Shown here piece by piece: positions 41,747 to 50,176 of a stretch of DNA of 64,000 nt; positions within the stretch are counted from its first letter, which is position 1, and each line of letters begins with the position of its first letter. Below the pieces are notes generated by a model that was given only the letters and a program-made list of their open reading frames with translations, was not told where the DNA came from and ran no database searches. Location of the stretch: positions 1,178,001 to 1,242,000 of the forward strand of contig NZ_CP132291.1 in the NCBI RefSeq assembly GCF_044359855.1, given 5' to 3'. The position numbers and the translations under genes were made by a program. The DNA comes from Rummeliibacillus pycnus_A (lineage in GTDB: Bacteria > Bacillota > Bacilli > Bacillales_A > Planococcaceae).

Positions 41747-42376
41747 CTAAACGTTATGAGACTCTCGTACGACTATACGAACGCCTTCTACTTTAATAAT
41801 TGTTACCTTTTTATGGGCATCGATATAGCCACCTTCTGATACCACATCAATTCGCTCTTCTCCAAGCATTGCTGTGCCTGAAGGACGGAGAGGAGTCGTT
41901 GTAATCGCTTCCTTCCCTAATAACTCTACCCGACTTTTATTTGATACATAGCCTTTCTCAGTATCAGTTGAGTCGTTTAAAACCATTTTGTTAAAGACAT
42001 TTAACTTTTTCCCAAAAAATTTCATCATAATCACCATTCCTAAGACGGCCACGATTAAGGCTGTCAAAATTGCATAAGCCATATGCATCGTATCTGTCCC
42101 TGAGCTAAGTAAACTCACAATAATTGCTGCAAATCCCATAATACCCAATATTCCGCCGGGCACGATTAACTCTAAAAGTATTAATATGACACCTAATACT
42201 AATAAAAGAATACTTTGCCATGTTGCATATCCTGCAATCATATGAATCATGTAAAAGAACAATAGTGCTAAAAAACTCATGATGCCACCGAAACCAAAAT
42301 GTGGCGAAAATACTTGTAATACAATGCCAATACTTGCAATACAAAGCAAAAGAGTTACAACAATTGGTTGTGTCAT
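41747..42376 (-). CDS. nfeD: NfeD-family membrane protein, short form, separated from its signal peptide by TAG
   Basis: Partner of FloA. Four or five membrane spans (residues 1-120, FSPHFGFGGIMSFLALLFFY) are followed by a cytoplasmic OB-fold domain (about 140-209, LGKEAITTTPLRPSGTAML). At 209 residues it lacks the SppA/ClpP-like protease domain that makes B. subtilis YqeZ 437 residues long. No ribosome site precedes its ATG at 42376. The codon just before is TAG, and the frame continues upstream as a 41-residue signal peptide (42377-42502). It is therefore either translated by stop-restart coupling or the stop is a mutation in a longer gene. Confidence 0.82.
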   Translation of the reverse strand: MTQPIVVTLLLCIASIGIVLQVFSPHFGFGGIMSFLALLFFYMIHMIAGYATWQSILLLVLGVILILLELIVPGGILGIMGFAAIIVSLLSSGTDTMHMAYAILTALIVAVLGMVIMMKFFGKKLNVFNKMVLNDSTDTEKGYVSNKSRVELLGKEAITTTPLRPSGTAMLGEERIDVVSEGGYIDAHKKVTIIKVEGVRIVVRESHNV

Positions 42377-42502
42377 CTACAAAAGCCAGCCACTAACTTG
42401 CTTAGTATCAACCCCGGCAGCATGTACAGTTAGAGTATTGCATGGGCTAGCAATATATATTACGGATAATATGGCGACTATTACAATATTCGCTTTTTTC
42501 AT
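42377..42502 (-). CDS. Signal-peptide leader frame in phase with nfeD
   Basis: MKKANIVIVAILSVIYIAS and onward through TLTVHAAGVD to SGWLL and TAG, 41 residues. It is a textbook signal peptide (basic start, hydrophobic core, AHAA-like cleavage region) followed by a short mature piece. It is in the same frame as nfeD, and the next codon after TAG is the nfeD ATG. The ribosome site AGGGAGGGGAG lies about 12 bases before its ATG, which is the only good site for both. Most likely this is the true 5' end of nfeD. Confidence 0.7.
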   Translation of the reverse strand: MKKANIVIVAILSVIYIASPCNTLTVHAAGVDTKQVSGWLL

Positions 42503-42590
42503 CAGCTAATTCTTCTCCCCTCCCTTCATTCAAACTATCTCATCTCTATAACATACGAATGATCATGATATAAGTTTCATCAATTTTCAA

Positions 42591-44582
42591 CTAAGCCTTT
42601 TTTGAACTACGTATTGCGTGAATAGAAAGTCGAACAAGAATTACTGCACTAAGGAACAGCCCTAAGAAGGAAGCCGTATTTAAATAGATTGCAGAAACCG
42701 AGTTGATGAATTGAGAGATAGCTAATAAAGACACTGAAATAATGCCAAAGGTTATTCCCACGAACAACAACATGAAAAGAGATAACCATTGATTGACAAA
42801 TGAACTACTAGCTCTTTCTGAAAAAACATCTAATTTAACTGTCACTTTCCCTTTTTCAATAGCTTCTGCCATACTTTCGAAGCGACGAGGCAAATCTTGT
42901 AATGTTGGCAATAGCATAACAAGTTCTTGCTCTAACAAATCTTTGGCATCTCTAAAGCTTGATACCGGTAGAAAATCTTTTTTGTTTTTTGATGTAAAAC
43001 GTTTTGCTTCATTGAAAAGGTTATAATTTGTATCAAGAACATTTAGTGTACCTTCCAATGTAATAAGTGCACGTAAAGCAACTCCAACCATTGGATATAG
43101 CCGTAATTCAAATTTTTGAATGATGACAAATAGACATTGAACCAATTCTTCAGCAGAAATTTTATCCAAATAAGAGAGCTGAATAAGTAACTGACTAAGC
43201 GCTTGTAATAGATTTTCCTCCTCATGAATTTCTCCATCTTGAATTAAATGTTTCAGCCCTTCCAGTACTATCCGCGGGTTATTCCGTTCGATGCCGATGA
43301 ACAGTGTTCGAAGCCCCTGTTGTTGAATTGGTCCAATTCTTCCAACTGCGCCGAAATCCAAAAAGCACGCTTGACCTGTTCTTTCTAGTACGAAAATATT
43401 TCCTGGATGTGGATCTGCATGGAAAACCCCAGTAACAAGTAATTCCTGTAAGAATGTTTCATAAATTGAGCGCAATAAATCTGCTTCCTTAATACTATGT
43501 TGTTTCAATAATAATGCACTATCACGTATGCTTACTCCATGTATAAATTCAATAACTAATATCATTCGATTACTATATTGTTTGTAAACCTTTGGAATTT
43601 TGACACTCTTTTTATCTTTGCTTAAAGCATTTGTCAGTTGTTCCATATTCCTTGCTTCAATTTCAAAATTAATTTCTTCTCGAAGATTATTTGCAAATCC
43701 AGTAGCTAATTGATGTAAGCCTAAATTTTCCGCCCAGGAAGATTCTTCAACAAGCCATTCTGAAAAGTGTAATAGAATATCTAAGTCTTGGTTAATTACT
43801 GAGGCCACATCTGGTCTTAATAGTTTGACGATTACTTCTTCTCCAGTTTCTTTTAATACTGCTTTATGCACTTGTCCAATTGAACCCGCGGCTAAAGGCT
43901 TTTCATCAAAATATCTGAATACCTCTTCAAGTGGCTTTTGAAGACCTATAGATAATTGATCATGTAATTGGTCAGCAGTCATTGGTTTGACATTTTGCTG
44001 AAGCTTTGAAAGTTCTTCGATAAAGGCAGGTGGTAAAGTATCTTTCCTAGTTGAAAGAACTTGTCCAAATTTGATAAAAATACCGCCACATTCTTCTAAC
44101 GTATTGCGGAGTGTACTAGCTAAATATCGGTCATTTTCATAGGATCGTTTGTACTTTAGTGTACGCCCTACACCTTGTTTAAAAGCTATTCTAAAAACTT
44201 GCGTGAGACGTCTTTGTCGTTTCCAAGTACCACGTACCCTAGTGATAATATTTCGATTGCCAGTCAGTCTCTCTCCACGTTCTCCTAGCTTGATCGGGTC
44301 AAATAGCTCCAATATTAAATAAAATAACATTGTAATGAGCAACATACTACCAATCCAAACAAGTGTGCTAATATTCGTTACTTCATGAATCATGTCTTGC
44401 TTTGGGAAGTTGGTATATCTTAAATATGAATACCAATAAACAAATGTTGTGAAGACTACACTTAACGTAGCAGAAAGTACTTTTTTAATAAAATTAAGTT
44501 TTGTCCCTATAAGACGTCCACTAACAAAATAGATCAAGATCCCTATTCCAATTAGCTGTAAAGCTGTCCATAGATATTGCAT
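42591..44582 (-). CDS. UbiB/ABC1/AarF-family atypical kinase
   Basis: 663-residue membrane-bound protein-kinase-like ATPase of the family needed for ubiquinone or other isoprenoid-lipid metabolism. Two N-terminal spans (about 4-22 and 55-80) and two C-terminal spans (about 600-655) flank the kinase core. Family motifs: KFGQVLSTR (KxGQ), AAGSIGQVHKA (Ala-rich nucleotide loop), INQDLDIL, FHADPHPGNIFV and CFLDFGAVGR. The frame reaches 44666, but the ATG at 44582 with GAAGGTGAT is the likely start. It lies where B. subtilis has yqeY. The substrate in a menaquinone-using organism is unknown. Confidence 0.92.
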   Translation of the reverse strand: MQYLWTALQLIGIGILIYFVSGRLIGTKLNFIKKVLSATLSVVFTTFVYWYSYLRYTNFPKQDMIHEVTNISTLVWIGSMLLITMLFYLILELFDPIKLGERGERLTGNRNIITRVRGTWKRQRRLTQVFRIAFKQGVGRTLKYKRSYENDRYLASTLRNTLEECGGIFIKFGQVLSTRKDTLPPAFIEELSKLQQNVKPMTADQLHDQLSIGLQKPLEEVFRYFDEKPLAAGSIGQVHKAVLKETGEEVIVKLLRPDVASVINQDLDILLHFSEWLVEESSWAENLGLHQLATGFANNLREEINFEIEARNMEQLTNALSKDKKSVKIPKVYKQYSNRMILVIEFIHGVSIRDSALLLKQHSIKEADLLRSIYETFLQELLVTGVFHADPHPGNIFVLERTGQACFLDFGAVGRIGPIQQQGLRTLFIGIERNNPRIVLEGLKHLIQDGEIHEEENLLQALSQLLIQLSYLDKISAEELVQCLFVIIQKFELRLYPMVGVALRALITLEGTLNVLDTNYNLFNEAKRFTSKNKKDFLPVSSFRDAKDLLEQELVMLLPTLQDLPRRFESMAEAIEKGKVTVKLDVFSERASSSFVNQWLSLFMLLFVGITFGIISVSLLAISQFINSVSAIYLNTASFLGLFLSAVILVRLSIHAIRSSKKA

Positions 44583-44672
44583 GGAATCACCTTCGAAGTT
44601 ATTATTTTCTATATTTATATTAAAGCACAAACTACCTGGTAAGGCTTGTAAAAACATAAAAAACAAACTAAA

Positions 44673-44706
44673 TAAGCCGAGAAATCAATTAAGATTTCTC
44701 GGCTTA
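44673..44706 (-). terminator. Terminator after rpsU
   Basis: A perfect 14-bp stem TAAGCCGAGAAATC / GATTTCTCGGCTTA. On the minus strand it is followed by a loose T-rich run (TTATTTAGTTTGTTTTTT). Confidence 0.75.
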
Positions 44707-44775
44707 GATCATTTGCGAGTTTATTAAATCATGATAGTGCGTGTTTAGAACGTAGGGATTGTCTAGGAATTTAAA

Positions 44776-44949
44776 TTACCACTTACGTTTACGTGCAGCT
44801 TCTGATTTCTTTTTGCGTTTTACGCTAGGTTTTTCATAAAATTCGCGTTTTCTTACCTCTTGAATTGTACCACTTTTAGAAACAGTACGTTTGAAGCGGC
44901 GAAGAGCATCTTCAAGCGATTCGTTTTTTCTAACGACAGTTTTTGACAT
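44776..44949 (-). CDS. rpsU: 30S ribosomal protein S21
   Basis: 57 residues, MSKTVVRKNESLEDALRRFK with a strongly basic C-terminus (KKKSEAARKRKW), the complete S21. The frame opens earlier, but the ATG at 44949 with GGAGGG upstream and the conserved MSKTVVRKNE is the start. It is monocistronic here, with its own promoter and leader hairpin. Confidence 0.97.
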   Translation of the reverse strand: MSKTVVRKNESLEDALRRFKRTVSKSGTIQEVRKREFYEKPSVKRKKKSEAARKRKW

Positions 44950-44983
44950 CTCTCTTTCCCTCCCTCCGAACACACGTCAAAGC

Positions 44984-45014
44984 ACAACATTACGTAATAA
45001 CGTAATAACGTTGT
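44984..45014 (-). promoter_or_regulatory. Hairpin in the rpsU leader
   Basis: In the 5' leader, ACAAC pairs with GTTGT and, after a 3-base bulge, ATTACG with CGTAAT around a TTATTA loop. ACGTTATT is directly repeated. It sits between the predicted transcription start and the ribosome site. Confidence 0.5.
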
Positions 45015-45024
45015 GTACTAAAGA

Positions 45025-45053
45025 ATTATAACTTATTACTAGGTTTTGGTCAA
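45025..45053 (-). promoter_or_regulatory. rpsU promoter
   Basis: Minus strand -35 TTGACC (45053-45048), 17-base spacer and -10 TATAAT (45030-45025): a near-consensus sigma-A promoter in the gap between deoC and rpsU. Confidence 0.85.
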
Positions 45054-45067
45054 TACTATTGGGCGAA

Positions 45068-45736
45068 TTAATAGTCTGTTTTTGCACTTTGACCTTTCAT
45101 AATCTTAACACCAGAGCTTGCACCAATACGTGTAGCACCTGCTGCTACCATTGCTTCTAAATCTTCTAAACTTCTGACACCGCCAGATGCCTTTACTCCA
45201 AGTTCAGATCCAACAGTTTTACGCATTAATGCAACGTCTTCTGCTGTAGCACCACCTGTTGAAAAACCAGTAGACGTTTTCACGAAATCTGCTCCAGCTG
45301 CAACAGACAATTCACACGCTTTTACTTTCTCTTCGTCTGTAAGAAGGCAAGATTCGATTATTACCTTTACTAAAGTACCGTTAGCTGCTTCTACAACCGT
45401 TTTTATATCATTTTCAACTACATCATATTGACTGCCTTTTAAAGCACCAATATTGATTACCATGTCAATTTCTTCGGCGCCATTTGCGATTGCATCTTTT
45501 GTTTCAAATGCTTTTGTAGTACTTGTAGAAGCTCCTAATGGGAACCCGACTACTGTACAAACTTTTGATGTTGCATCTTTTAATTCAGCTGCAGCAACAC
45601 TAACCCAAGTTGGATTTACACATACTGAAGCAAAACCAAATTCTTTTGCTTCTGCACAAATACTTTTGATTTGTTCTTCAGTTGCTTCTGGTTTCAATAA
45701 GGTGTGATCAATATATGAAGCATAGTTTTTAGACAT
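45068..45736 (-). CDS. deoC: Deoxyribose-phosphate aldolase
   Basis: Class I aldolase cleaving 2-deoxyribose-5-phosphate to acetaldehyde and glyceraldehyde-3-phosphate in nucleoside breakdown. It has the DeoC motifs YIDHTLLKPEAT, EIDMVINIGALK, KVIIESCLL and the Schiff-base region ADFVKTSTGFSTGGAT (Lys of VKTSTGF). Length 222 is normal. Strong AAAGGAG site. It is not at this position in B. subtilis, and no deoxyribonucleoside operon partners lie nearby, so it looks like a single-gene insertion. Confidence 0.97.
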   Translation of the reverse strand: MSKNYASYIDHTLLKPEATEEQIKSICAEAKEFGFASVCVNPTWVSVAAAELKDATSKVCTVVGFPLGASTSTTKAFETKDAIANGAEEIDMVINIGALKGSQYDVVENDIKTVVEAANGTLVKVIIESCLLTDEEKVKACELSVAAGADFVKTSTGFSTGGATAEDVALMRKTVGSELGVKASGGVRSLEDLEAMVAAGATRIGASSGVKIMKGQSAKTDY

Positions 45737-45893
45737 AATGGAAAACTCCTTTAATAATGTAGATGTACGTACATCTCAAGTCTATCATGATTTATTATAT
45801 CTTTTCCACTAATAACGCAAAACAAACATTAAACAAAATTAGCTGATTTCTAGTAATTCTAATCTTCAAAAGATAAGAGATTAATTTTCTAGA

Positions 45894-45927
45894 CAAAAAA
45901 CCCGTATGATTTTTTTACATACGGGTT
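45894..45927 (-). terminator. Terminator downstream of the amidase gene
   Basis: A perfect 10-bp stem AACCCGTATG / CATACGGGTT, followed on the minus strand by TTTTTT. The gap 45737-46144 also contains a dehydrogenase relic; nothing else is seen there. Confidence 0.85.
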
Positions 45928-45971
45928 GCTGTTTTCATTTTATTTTACTTTACATCATGATTTTATTTTTG

Positions 45972-46085
45972 TTATGCAGCCATCCATGCATCAAGAACTG
46001 CGATTGTTGGGTTACTAATGTATTGTCCACCTTCAATTTATAATACTTGACCAGTCCTAAATTTTGATTCATCAGAAACTAAAGA
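45972..46085 (-). pseudogene. C-terminal relic of a short-chain dehydrogenase/reductase
   Basis: Minus-strand translation reads LVSDESKFRTGQVL, stop, IEGGQYISNPTIAVLDAWMAA, stop. The first part is the typical SDR ending (FLASDESKFVTGQVL.VDGG). An internal TAA replaces the residue before the EGG. Upstream of LVSDES the similarity stops abruptly at about 46085, where GTGATGCAGGAGCA resembles a module of the dispersed repeats, suggesting a repeat-mediated break. Non-functional. Confidence 0.75.
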
Positions 46086-46144
46086 TAACGAAGTGATGCA
46101 GGAGCAAGTTTTCTATTCATAATTAAGTACGTATATAATGTATT

Positions 46145-47029
46145 TTACTTTTGATTTTCATGTAGATAATTTCCTACTCCTTTTGCGATAGAAGTTGTTA
46201 ATTTATCTAGATACTTTTTATTAGAAAGATTGCGATCTTCCGCTGGGTTTGTAACATAACCTAATTCTAATAATATTACAGGTACCTTTGACCAGTTAAA
46301 TCCAGATAAGTCTGCTCGATAACTTAAGCCATTTTGGTAGAGTGGAAATTCTTTTCCTACTTGCTGAACAATTTTTTTGGATGCCTTTTGGCTATTTTCA
46401 AAGACATTTTTTGTGTTTGGATTATTCTTAGATGGTGCAATAATTGAAAATCCTTTCGCATTCGAATTCTCTGCTCCATCCGCATGCACTCGGATGAATA
46501 AAGCTGATTTATGTTTGTTCGCTATTTCAGCACGATCACGATTAGATAAATCTACATCATTTGATTTGCGAGTCAAAAAAACTTGATATCCTTTTTTCTT
46601 CAATTTCTTTTGTAGCATCTTAGAAGCCTCTAGTGTGATAGCGTATTCCGGTTTTCTTGTAACAATCCCCCTTGAACCGACAGTGGCTTTATACTTTGTT
46701 TCCAAAGATCCAGGGGCAACAGGTTCCTGCTCAATATTTGCATACATTTGATGACCAGGGTCAATTGTGATTACAATATTTTTCGATTTCTTTGCCTGGT
46801 CAGAAGATTTGCTGGTAATTTGCTTATCCTTAGTTTTCTCTACTTGCTTCGTTAAATTCTTTGATGGCTTTTTGTTTTGATTTACTATATTACTGATAGA
46901 ACTATTACTATTCATATGATTCGTATTACTATTATTCAATAATCCTTGATTTGTTTGATGATTGACAATCAATATAACACTTGAGACAACGAGCGTCATA
47001 ATGATTAATAATATGGTCAATTTTTTCAT
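46145..47029 (-). CDS. N-acetylmuramoyl-L-alanine amidase (Amidase_3), secreted
   Basis: Zinc amidase cutting the stem peptide from muramic acid in peptidoglycan. An N-terminal signal/anchor span (residues 4-22) and an Asn/Ser/Lys-rich linker (25-75) lead to the catalytic domain (about 80-294). Zinc and catalytic residues appear as ITIDPGHQ, GIVTRKPEYAITLE, SALFIRVHADGAE and ILLELGYVTN. It resembles CwlD/CwlC/YqiI enzymes. There are no cell-wall binding repeats. The ATG at 47029 is 8 bases after GAGG; an ATG two codons earlier is too close to the site. It may act in sporulation or cell separation; position does not decide. Confidence 0.92.
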   Translation of the reverse strand: MKKLTILLIIMTLVVSSVILIVNHQTNQGLLNNSNTNHMNSNSSISNIVNQNKKPSKNLTKQVEKTKDKQITSKSSDQAKKSKNIVITIDPGHQMYANIEQEPVAPGSLETKYKATVGSRGIVTRKPEYAITLEASKMLQKKLKKKGYQVFLTRKSNDVDLSNRDRAEIANKHKSALFIRVHADGAENSNAKGFSIIAPSKNNPNTKNVFENSQKASKKIVQQVGKEFPLYQNGLSYRADLSGFNWSKVPVILLELGYVTNPAEDRNLSNKKYLDKLTTSIAKGVGNYLHENQK

Positions 47030-47065
47030 CCTCATCGCCTCAATTCGTTGTTATTTATAACTATA

Positions 47066-47099
47066 ACAAAAAAGCCTAGCTTTGGTCGCTAGGCTTTTT
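47066..47099 (-). terminator. Terminator after mtaB
   Basis: A perfect stem AAAAGCCTAGC / GCTAGGCTTTT with loop TTTGGTC, followed on the minus strand by further T. It closes the heat-shock operon. Confidence 0.9.
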
Positions 47100-47113
47100 G
47101 ACATATTCTAAAA

Positions 47114-48448
47114 TTATGCTTCGACAGTATCCATAACTCGAACAAATTGTGCGTGAGAATGAGGATATCCGGCATTGTCAATTTTGACTTTTACTAGTTT
47201 ACCGATCATATCTTCAGTACCTTCAAATACAATTTTCAAATAGTTAGCAGTATATCCTGTAAGTAACCCAGCTTCTTCACCATCTGTGAACATTTCTTCA
47301 GGAATCACTTCAAGAACTTGATCTTCAAATTTCGAAGCATATTCTTTTGCAAGTTGGTCGTTTAAAGTTAATAAACGGTGAACACGTTCATTTTTCACTT
47401 CTTCGTCGACTTGATCTTCCATACGAGCTGCAGGAGTTCCTGTACGTTTTGAGAATGGGAATACATGAAGTTCAGCAAATTTGTGTTTTGCAATAAAGTT
47501 ATAAGTTTCCATAAATTCTTCTTCTGTTTCGCCAGGGAATCCGACAATTACGTCAGATGTTACCGCAAGGTCTGGTAACACTTCACGTAAACGATCTAAA
47601 CGCTCACCGAAGAATTCCATAGTATATTTACGACGCATACGTTTTAAAACTGTGTCAGAACCAGATTGGATTGGAATGTGTAAATGATTCACAACAACTT
47701 TAGAATCACGTAATACTTCAATGACCTCATCAGTTAGTTGACTTGCTTCAATAGAACTAATACGTAGACGTTTTAAACCTTTTACGTTGGTTTCTATATC
47801 ACGTAGAAGTTGTGCTAAATTATAATCTTTTAAGTCCTGTCCATAACCACCAGTATGGATACCAGTTAAAACGATTTCTAAATAACCTGCATCAACAAGT
47901 TGTTGCGCTTGGTGAACAACTTCTTTTGGATCACGAGAACGCATTAGTCCACGAGCCCATGGAATAATGCAAAAAGTACAGAAGTTATTACAGCCTTCCT
48001 GAATTTTCAAGGAAGCACGAGTACGGTCTGTGAAGAACGGTACATCCAATTCTTCATATACTCTATTTTTCATAATATTTTTTACTGCATTAATAGGTTG
48101 ACGTTCTTGTTTATATTGTTCAATATATCCAAGCATTTTCATGCGGTCTTGTGTACCAACAACAATATCAACACCAGGGATTGCCATTATTTCTGCAGGA
48201 GAAGTTTGAGCATAGCATCCTGTAACACAAATTACTGCATCTGGGTTTTGGCGAATCGCACGACGAATGACTTGACGACTTTTTTTATCCCCTGTATTCG
48301 TAACAGTACATGTGTTAATCACATATACATCCGCTTGATGATCAAATTCTTTTCGTTCATAACCTTCATCTCTAAACAGTTGCCAAATAGCTTCTGTTTC
48401 ATAGTGATTCACTTTACATCCAAGTGTGTGAAAAGCCACTGAAGACAA
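47114..48448 (-). CDS. mtaB: tRNA t6A37 methylthiotransferase MtaB
   Basis: Radical-SAM enzyme turning t6A37 into ms2t6A37 in tRNA. The N-terminal UPF0004 domain has its three cluster cysteines in LGCKVNHYE, INTCTVTN and TGCYAQ. The radical-SAM cluster motif is CNNFCTFC (CxxxCxxC). A C-terminal TRAM domain starts near residue 375. Length 444. The start is TTG at 48448: MSSVAFHTLGCKVN aligns with MATVAFHTLG in B. subtilis, with AGAGGTGA upstream. It is the last gene of the hrcA-dnaK operon. Confidence 0.96.
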   Translation of the reverse strand: MSSVAFHTLGCKVNHYETEAIWQLFRDEGYERKEFDHQADVYVINTCTVTNTGDKKSRQVIRRAIRQNPDAVICVTGCYAQTSPAEIMAIPGVDIVVGTQDRMKMLGYIEQYKQERQPINAVKNIMKNRVYEELDVPFFTDRTRASLKIQEGCNNFCTFCIIPWARGLMRSRDPKEVVHQAQQLVDAGYLEIVLTGIHTGGYGQDLKDYNLAQLLRDIETNVKGLKRLRISSIEASQLTDEVIEVLRDSKVVVNHLHIPIQSGSDTVLKRMRRKYTMEFFGERLDRLREVLPDLAVTSDVIVGFPGETEEEFMETYNFIAKHKFAELHVFPFSKRTGTPAARMEDQVDEEVKNERVHRLLTLNDQLAKEYASKFEDQVLEVIPEEMFTDGEEAGLLTGYTANYLKIVFEGTEDMIGKLVKVKIDNAGYPHSHAQFVRVMDTVEA

Positions 48449-48463
48449 GGCTGCTCACCTCTT

Positions 48464-49201
48464 TCATTCAAATTCATAAGAAATAGCAGAAAGCACATAG
48501 AAAGGTGCAGTTTCCGCTCGTAATATTCTAGGTCCAAGTGATATACACTGACATCCTAATTGTTTTAGAGCTTGCGCTTCCCCTCGATCAATTCCGCCTT
48601 CTGGACCGAAGATGACAAGCATTGATTTATAATCATACACCTTTTTTAACTGTTCGGCAAATCGCGTACGTACCTCTTGTTTGGCATCTTCTTCATCTGC
48701 TAGGAAGACAACATCATAGTTTTCCACTTCTTGTAAGAGCCTTTTGAAACTAATAGGCTCGTCAATAGTTGGTATATGTGTACGATGTGATTGTTCAGCA
48801 GCCTCTTTCGCAATTTTCTGCAATCGTTCTTGCTTCTTTTTGCTTTTTTTATAGTCCCATTTCACAATTGAGCGTTCAGCTTCAAAAGGTATAAATGAGT
48901 ACATTCCTAATTCTGTTGATTTTTGGACGATTAACTCTAATTTATCGCCTTTCGGTAAACCACATGCGATGGTTACATTGATAGGGAGTTCTGGAGATGG
49001 AAGAGTACGCTGAGTTTTTTGCACATGTACTCCTTCATCACTTAGTTTGGCGATTTCACAAATAGTCGCTTCCCCATTATGTACGACGATAATTTCATCG
49101 CCGGCACGCATACGCATGACTTTCGAAATATGGTGAGCATCATCCCCACTGATGATGGCTAATTCATTGTCAAATGATTCATTGATAAAATAACGTTGCA
49201 T
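48464..49201 (-). CDS. rsmE: 16S rRNA m3U1498 methyltransferase RsmE
   Basis: SPOUT-class (knotted) methyltransferase of the small ribosomal subunit. Typical features are the N-terminal PUA-like domain (HISKVMRMRAGDEI), the knot motif LVIFGPEGGIDRGEA and LGPRILRAETAPFYVLSAI. Length 245. The ATG follows GGAGTG. It lies between prmA and mtaB, as in Bacillus. Confidence 0.96.
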   Translation of the reverse strand: MQRYFINESFDNELAIISGDDAHHISKVMRMRAGDEIIVVHNGEATICEIAKLSDEGVHVQKTQRTLPSPELPINVTIACGLPKGDKLELIVQKSTELGMYSFIPFEAERSIVKWDYKKSKKKQERLQKIAKEAAEQSHRTHIPTIDEPISFKRLLQEVENYDVVFLADEEDAKQEVRTRFAEQLKKVYDYKSMLVIFGPEGGIDRGEAQALKQLGCQCISLGPRILRAETAPFYVLSAISYEFE

Positions 49202-49219
49202 AAGTACACTCCATTAGTT

Positions 49220-50158
49220 TTAGGCTTTACGAGAAATAATTGTAACCCAGTCTTCCATCATCATCACTTCATCAATAATAAAGCCAGCACTTTCAAGAGA
49301 TGCTTTCACATCCTCTTTTTTCGCTTCGATAATTCCAGAAGTGATAAAATATCCATCTGGTTTAACAACAGTATAAGCATCATCTGTAAAAGTCATAATA
49401 ATTTCTGCTAAAATATTCGCTACGACTATATCAGCTGGTTCTTCTACAGTGTCTAAAAGGTTTCCTTGAACAATATCGATATGGTCTTGGACTTTGTTTA
49501 GTTTTACATTTAGTTTTGCCGATCGGACTGCTACTTCATCCAGATCAAGCGCATGAACATGTTTAGCCCCAAGCATTGCTGCACCAATTGCTAAGACACC
49601 TGAACCTGTACCAACATCAGTAACCATAGAATTTTTTGTCACATACTTTTCTAATGCTTGTAAACTCATTACAGTTGTTGGGTGTGTTCCTGTTCCAAAA
49701 GCCATTCCAGGATCTAATTCAATAATTAGTTCATCACTATCCACTGGTTCATAAATTTCCCATGTTGGAACGATCGTAAAACGATTAGAAATCTTCACTG
49801 GATGGTAGTATTTTTTCCATGCAGTTGCCCATTCTTCTTCGTTTACTTCACTAATAGATACTTCGTTGGCACCAATATTAATATCAAAATTAATAAGGTT
49901 AGTGATTGCAAGTTTAATTTCTTCTACTGTTTCTCCTAAAAAACTTGTGACAGGTAAATAGGCTTTGACTATTACACCATCTACTGGGAAATCTATTGGA
50001 TCTAATTCGTATAACTCACCGAATTCATTTTCTCGAACCTTGAATAGATCTTCTGAATCTTCAATAACGACACCGCTTGCACCTGCCTCATGCAAGATAT
50101 TTGAGATAGGTTCTACAGCTTCGTTTGTTGTATGGATGGATAACTCCGACCATTTCAC
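49220..50158 (-). CDS. prmA: Ribosomal protein L11 methyltransferase PrmA
   Basis: SAM-dependent trimethylation of ribosomal protein L11. The N-terminal substrate domain is followed by the methyltransferase core with VTDVGTGSGVLAIGAAMLGA, ALDLDEVAVRSAKLN and ADIVVANILAEIIM (NPxx-type NILA motif). The frame opens with TTG at 50164, but GTG at 50158 (MKWSELSIHTTNEAVEP, the conserved start) lies 9 bases after GGAG; 312 residues. Confidence 0.96.
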   Translation of the reverse strand: MKWSELSIHTTNEAVEPISNILHEAGASGVVIEDSEDLFKVRENEFGELYELDPIDFPVDGVIVKAYLPVTSFLGETVEEIKLAITNLINFDINIGANEVSISEVNEEEWATAWKKYYHPVKISNRFTIVPTWEIYEPVDSDELIIELDPGMAFGTGTHPTTVMSLQALEKYVTKNSMVTDVGTGSGVLAIGAAMLGAKHVHALDLDEVAVRSAKLNVKLNKVQDHIDIVQGNLLDTVEEPADIVVANILAEIIMTFTDDAYTVVKPDGYFITSGIIEAKKEDVKASLESAGFIIDEVMMMEDWVTIISRKA

Positions 50159-50176
50159 TTGCAATCACTCCTCTAA

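Noticed and set aside
42279..42509. Plus-strand frame opposite the start of nfeD
   Set aside because: No ribosome site or family; the minus strand carries the signal peptide and nfeD here.
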